This document shows positions 60,906 to 64,000 of a DNA stretch of 64,000 bases, in pieces. This DNA comes from Schistocephalus solidus (taxonomy: Eukaryota; Platyhelminthes; Cestoda; Diphyllobothriidea; Diphyllobothriidae): contig WEDG01005020.1 of NCBI GenBank assembly GCA_017591395.1, forward strand, positions 62,001-126,000, read 5' to 3'. Each line of letters starts with the position of its first letter. Position 1 is the first letter of the stretch. Below the pieces are notes generated by a model, which saw only the letters and a program-made list of their open reading frames with translations, was not told the origin of the DNA and searched no databases. The translations under genes and the position numbers were made by a program.

Positions 60906-61835
60906 ATTCACATTTGTGAAAAGATGTAGATGCGATCGCTGGAACAAGAACTTTACTTGCCGGAAGTTTCAGCTTCACGCTCAAACGCATAATCAGAGAG
61001 AGCATCAGATAGGGTAATTCGTACACAGAGCAGTGAAGAATTTATAGATAAAGTTACTATGCTACTTTATACTTATGACAATTAACGGCTCCCTCCGACA
61101 TAGAGGATGATGGCCCTCTGGTGCGCTAATGGCTTGAGCGCCGGTATGCCAGCGCTCATCTGCTGACATTTCTTCACCCGTGGCAGAAGTTGGCGTGATG
61201 ATTGCTCAGCCATCTGGCTCACCGGCATTAGTATTGGAACTTGCGTTCACCTGTGCGCTCCTTCAATGTCAGATTGCTTTGGCCAAACTAATTTTCAGTA
61301 CCGAATACGGGTTTGGGAGGTCAATGCACTTGTTAGTAAACTTCGGGCCCATAAACCATGACTCAAGAAACTTGCGACTCAAACGATTGTGACCACTCGC
61401 GATATTTACAGCCTCATTGAGCTTGAATATGTGGTTGGGTCTCTTCGAATGAGTCACGATTTTGTAATTGGCGTCATTTCTCCGCGCTGCTGGCGCGTGT
61501 TCGGGAGTTTGCATCCGAAGTTGTCTTCCAGTTTCTCCGAGGTGATTGCTTCGCCCACAACTGCACCAGATCCGATAAACAACTTCAGATCTTTCCTGCC
61601 GTGGCATTTGCTCATTTGGGCTCATCACCTGACGCCTACTGGTGGCATCCAATTCCAAGTGTTGCGAGAAGGTGGCCCAGGGCTTCCGAAACGTTTTTAA
61701 CATACGGAATAGCTCGCCAAGATTTGGAATTGATGTGAGTTTGTAGCTCTTATTTTTACCACATGCAGCGGTCAAGCATTTGCGCAGGTAGCCATTTTCT
61801 GTGAATAACCGCCGAAGAACTTGTAAATTAGCAAC
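60906..61835 (-). mobile_element. Penelope-like (type 1), best preserved GIY-YIG region
   Basis: - strand. 'VLRRLFTENGYLRKC' (about 61830-61785) marks the RT end. An open frame (61775-61269) carries the GIY-YIG domain: 'EVVYRIWCSCGRSNHLGETG' (residues about 65-84), 'AARRNDANYKIVTHSKRPNH', 'LSRKFLESWFMGPKFTNKC'. The terminal repeat follows (61170-60906, inner end 'ggtgcgctaatgg', outer end 'gatgcgatcgctgg'). GIY is V-V-Y here and the 'GET' after 'SCG..' is intact. 5'-truncated, with no RT catalytic core. Confidence 0.72.
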
Positions 61836-62729
61836 CTTGGATTTAGTATCCAGGATGACGCAGATAAGACAGCTACCGTTCGCGGTTTAAACGCGGGACT
61901 ATCATGAAATTCCACTTCCATTTTAGGCTTAAAGTTCACTCCGTCTCTAACATTAGACTGTTCTTTCCACGTACACTTGTATGTGAGGCCCCTAGAGAAA
62001 GTGATACATGACTGCTACGACATTTAGGTGGGTACTTGCGCACAGGCCTTGCGCGGTCTAAGTAGTTTGATTGCGTATTGTAAGTTGGTTGTGTCATTGG
62101 TAAGCAGACGGTGCATTTTCGAAAGCGATGAATAACCAATGTTATTTCAGGCAGGCGTCACACTTGTGAGTCTACGCACCCATCAAGGCGTATTTGTCTA
62201 CTGTGGGATGCAATACGGTGGAAAGATATACATTGAGGCATTGATAATTGGCCTTTCTCTCTGGAGGTCAGAAATGACGTTTCAAGCCCAATATATTTCT
62301 CACAAAAAGGGCGAGAGGCAGACTATTAAAACATAAATCAACCTAAGAGGACAGTTTGGGAGATGAAATTGGTTTTTACTTTTGTGGTTCATCTTATCAG
62401 TAAACTTGTCGCTTGGCTTAGTACTCATTCAAATTTCAGGAGCATGACCTCATAAGTCACGCCTGCATAAAACTGTTGGCTTCAGTTATAAAAAAGGTAA
62501 GTCTTTAAATAAGTTTTCTTCAGATAGGCAAATTTACAAATCGAAAACATTTTCACCGTCTAAGAAACTCTGTGAGATAGCTTACAGATGCGTCTTATGA
62601 CTGATTCCCACTACAGCAGGTTTGCCTACTCCATTTCTTCCTGTGGAAGCTCTAAATTAAATTTATAGGGATCACCTTTAAGGAGATTCTTTACATCGTA
62701 AATTAAGTTGTCCTATGAGAACTGAGCAC
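61836..62729. other. Unassigned spacer
   Basis: No gene or repeat recognised. The ORF at 62139-62336 (+) has no known motif. Confidence 0.4.
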
Positions 62730-63298
62730 TTTAAAAGGGCATGAACGTAATATGTGACCGAACTCAGGGAACAAGTTATAGGTCAGCGAATAATATGTGA
62801 CCGGTGGAATTATGACTTTTAAGGCGCCAACCTAACCCTTACCCTATCCATTGTTTTCGTAGGCGTTATCATTCGTGGCTGGGTTAGGAGGATCGCACAA
62901 TTGTTTGGTGCCGTGACATATGTGCAGATTGTGAGATCTGGTGGCTTTACCTCACGCCGACTAATATGTGCGATAGCATTCCTAGCTGACATGATACAAT
63001 TTTATTCGGACCCTTGACGAGAGCAAAGGACGAAGCCCACTCTGAGCAATCTTTCATCATCAAAGTAAAACAGATGCTTCTTAAGACTGCCTTAATGTCC
63101 TAAAAGTCGCTGCTTTGCAAGTTGTCATTTGAATCGATACTTCGGTTCTCCTATAGTCTGCAACGAATGCTACACCTAAGGAGAACAATTGATAGATTAA
63201 GGGTTACGTTGACATATAGCACGGTTGCGTATTACATGCTGACTTATCGTTTGTTCCCTGAAATGGGTCGTATGTTACTTTCTTGCTGTTAAAAGGTT
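62730..63298. mobile_element. Family F long-TIR element, copy 2
   Basis: About 569 bp, full-length, inverted relative to 43548-44162. The left terminus ('aaaagggcatgaacgtaata', 'tgtgaccgaactcagggaac', 'ataggtcagcg') pairs with the right terminus (inverse of 'ttgttccctgaaatgggtcg', 'tatgttactttcttgctgtt'). The centre holds 'catttgaatcgatacttcgg', the inverse of the matching block in copy 1 (about 43725-43750). No protein-coding capacity. Confidence 0.6.
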
Positions 63299-64000
63299 TG
63301 ATATAGGATTTGATGTCAAAGAGGCTTATTGAACATAAGTCAAATGGTTTGAGCTTCTTTGACAAGGTTTCGCGGGTTTAAAGTGTCTATTATGGGAGTC
63401 GTATCAAATATCATGGTAGGCGGTGCAATAATTTTCCTATTGAAAAAATCTAACTTTTTTCTGGATCTTCCAATCTCAGCTGGAAATGGCTTATAGAATT
63501 TGTGGCAGACGCCAGTGCCTTTATCGGCTTTGAGTGTAGGAAAAATGTTTAGGACTTTTGTTACATTAAAACTTCAATGTGGTTTTACCTAGGTTACAGA
63601 CCGGGAAAAAAGTTGTCAAAACTATCAGAATCACGTACTTCGGGCGCGTAAATTGCATGCCAGTTATGCGTGTTTGAGGAATTCAGGAAGGTATTTGTAG
63701 GAAGCATAAGGACTTGCTAATTTTTAAGTTCCTCTGAAATTAATGCTTAAATTAGTGTAGATTAATCGGAACTAAGGCTTATAGGTGCAGACCGAAAGTT
63801 ACTACGTATATTTGGGTCGACCTTCGTCAAGCACAGCGCCATATATACGTATAATATTCATTAAAATACTAACAGGCAGGTTACATGATGCACTGTACTA
63901 GCAGCAAAGCTTCTAGCTACGAATCGAGACATGTTCTTCTGCCCCTGCACGACACAACTGCGAGGGGGTTCGGCTCGTCAGTTGGCGCCCCAGCATTCCC
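63299..64000. other. Unassigned right edge
   Basis: 700 bp to the window end. No gene, RNA or repeat recognised. Confidence 0.4.

Noticed and set aside
1..64000. CRISPR arrays, rRNA operons, prokaryotic operons or phage genes
   Set aside because: None seen; gene structure is eukaryotic throughout.

Overview
This is eukaryotic nuclear DNA: it has spliced genes with GT-AG introns, very low coding density and heavily decayed retroelements. The mix of repeats (Penelope-like elements with a GIY-YIG endonuclease, several non-LTR RT families, a Ty3/Gypsy element) and the wording of the GIY-YIG fragments suggest a parasitic flatworm. A large-genome diphyllobothriid-type tapeworm is my best guess. 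The taxon is inference and was not tested by any search.

One complete host gene is recognised. GMPPB (GDP-mannose pyrophosphorylase B / mannose-1-phosphate guanylyltransferase beta) runs on the + strand from 4215 to 18748 in nine coding exons. These sum to 1092 nt (363 aa plus stop), every junction is GT-AG and the frame is continuous. A second host locus is represented by an EPS8-like exon at 56560-56896 on the - strand, and a possible micro-exon lies further along that strand at 51519-51558. The other EPS8 exons were not found, so most of 38.3-64 kb may be introns or flank of that gene.

Layout: 1-404, 3' part of a LINE, breaking into the RT of a - strand Ty3/Gypsy element (405-2394) that keeps PR, gag, a tRNA-primer site and one LTR; 2395-4192, no gene seen; 4193-19110, GMPPB with a possible 5' splice acceptor and a poly(A) signal; 20.0-22.0 kb, Penelope-like remnants; 22.5-25.2 kb, LINE-C (-); 25.85-26.36 kb, repeat E; 26.5-27.9 kb, LINE-B (+); 29.8-34.0 kb, two LINE-D copies in head-to-head inverted order; 34.0-35.95 kb, LINE-A (-), the family also found at 1-404; 35.95-38.3 kb, a second LINE-B (+); 43.5-44.2 kb, a long-TIR element (family F) with a second copy at 62.7-63.3 kb; 44.9-45.35 kb, a second type of Penelope-like remnant; 49.1-49.8 kb, 54.1 kb, 55.5 kb and 58.0-61.8 kb, more Penelope-like copies, one with a foldback arrangement; 54.65-55.27 kb, repeat E in the opposite orientation.

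All mobile-element ORFs carry stops, frameshifts or truncations, and none looks able to move on its own. The clearest apparently undescribed items are the long-TIR family F, the non-coding repeat E, and the inverted terminal arrangement of the Penelope-like copy at 58 kb.
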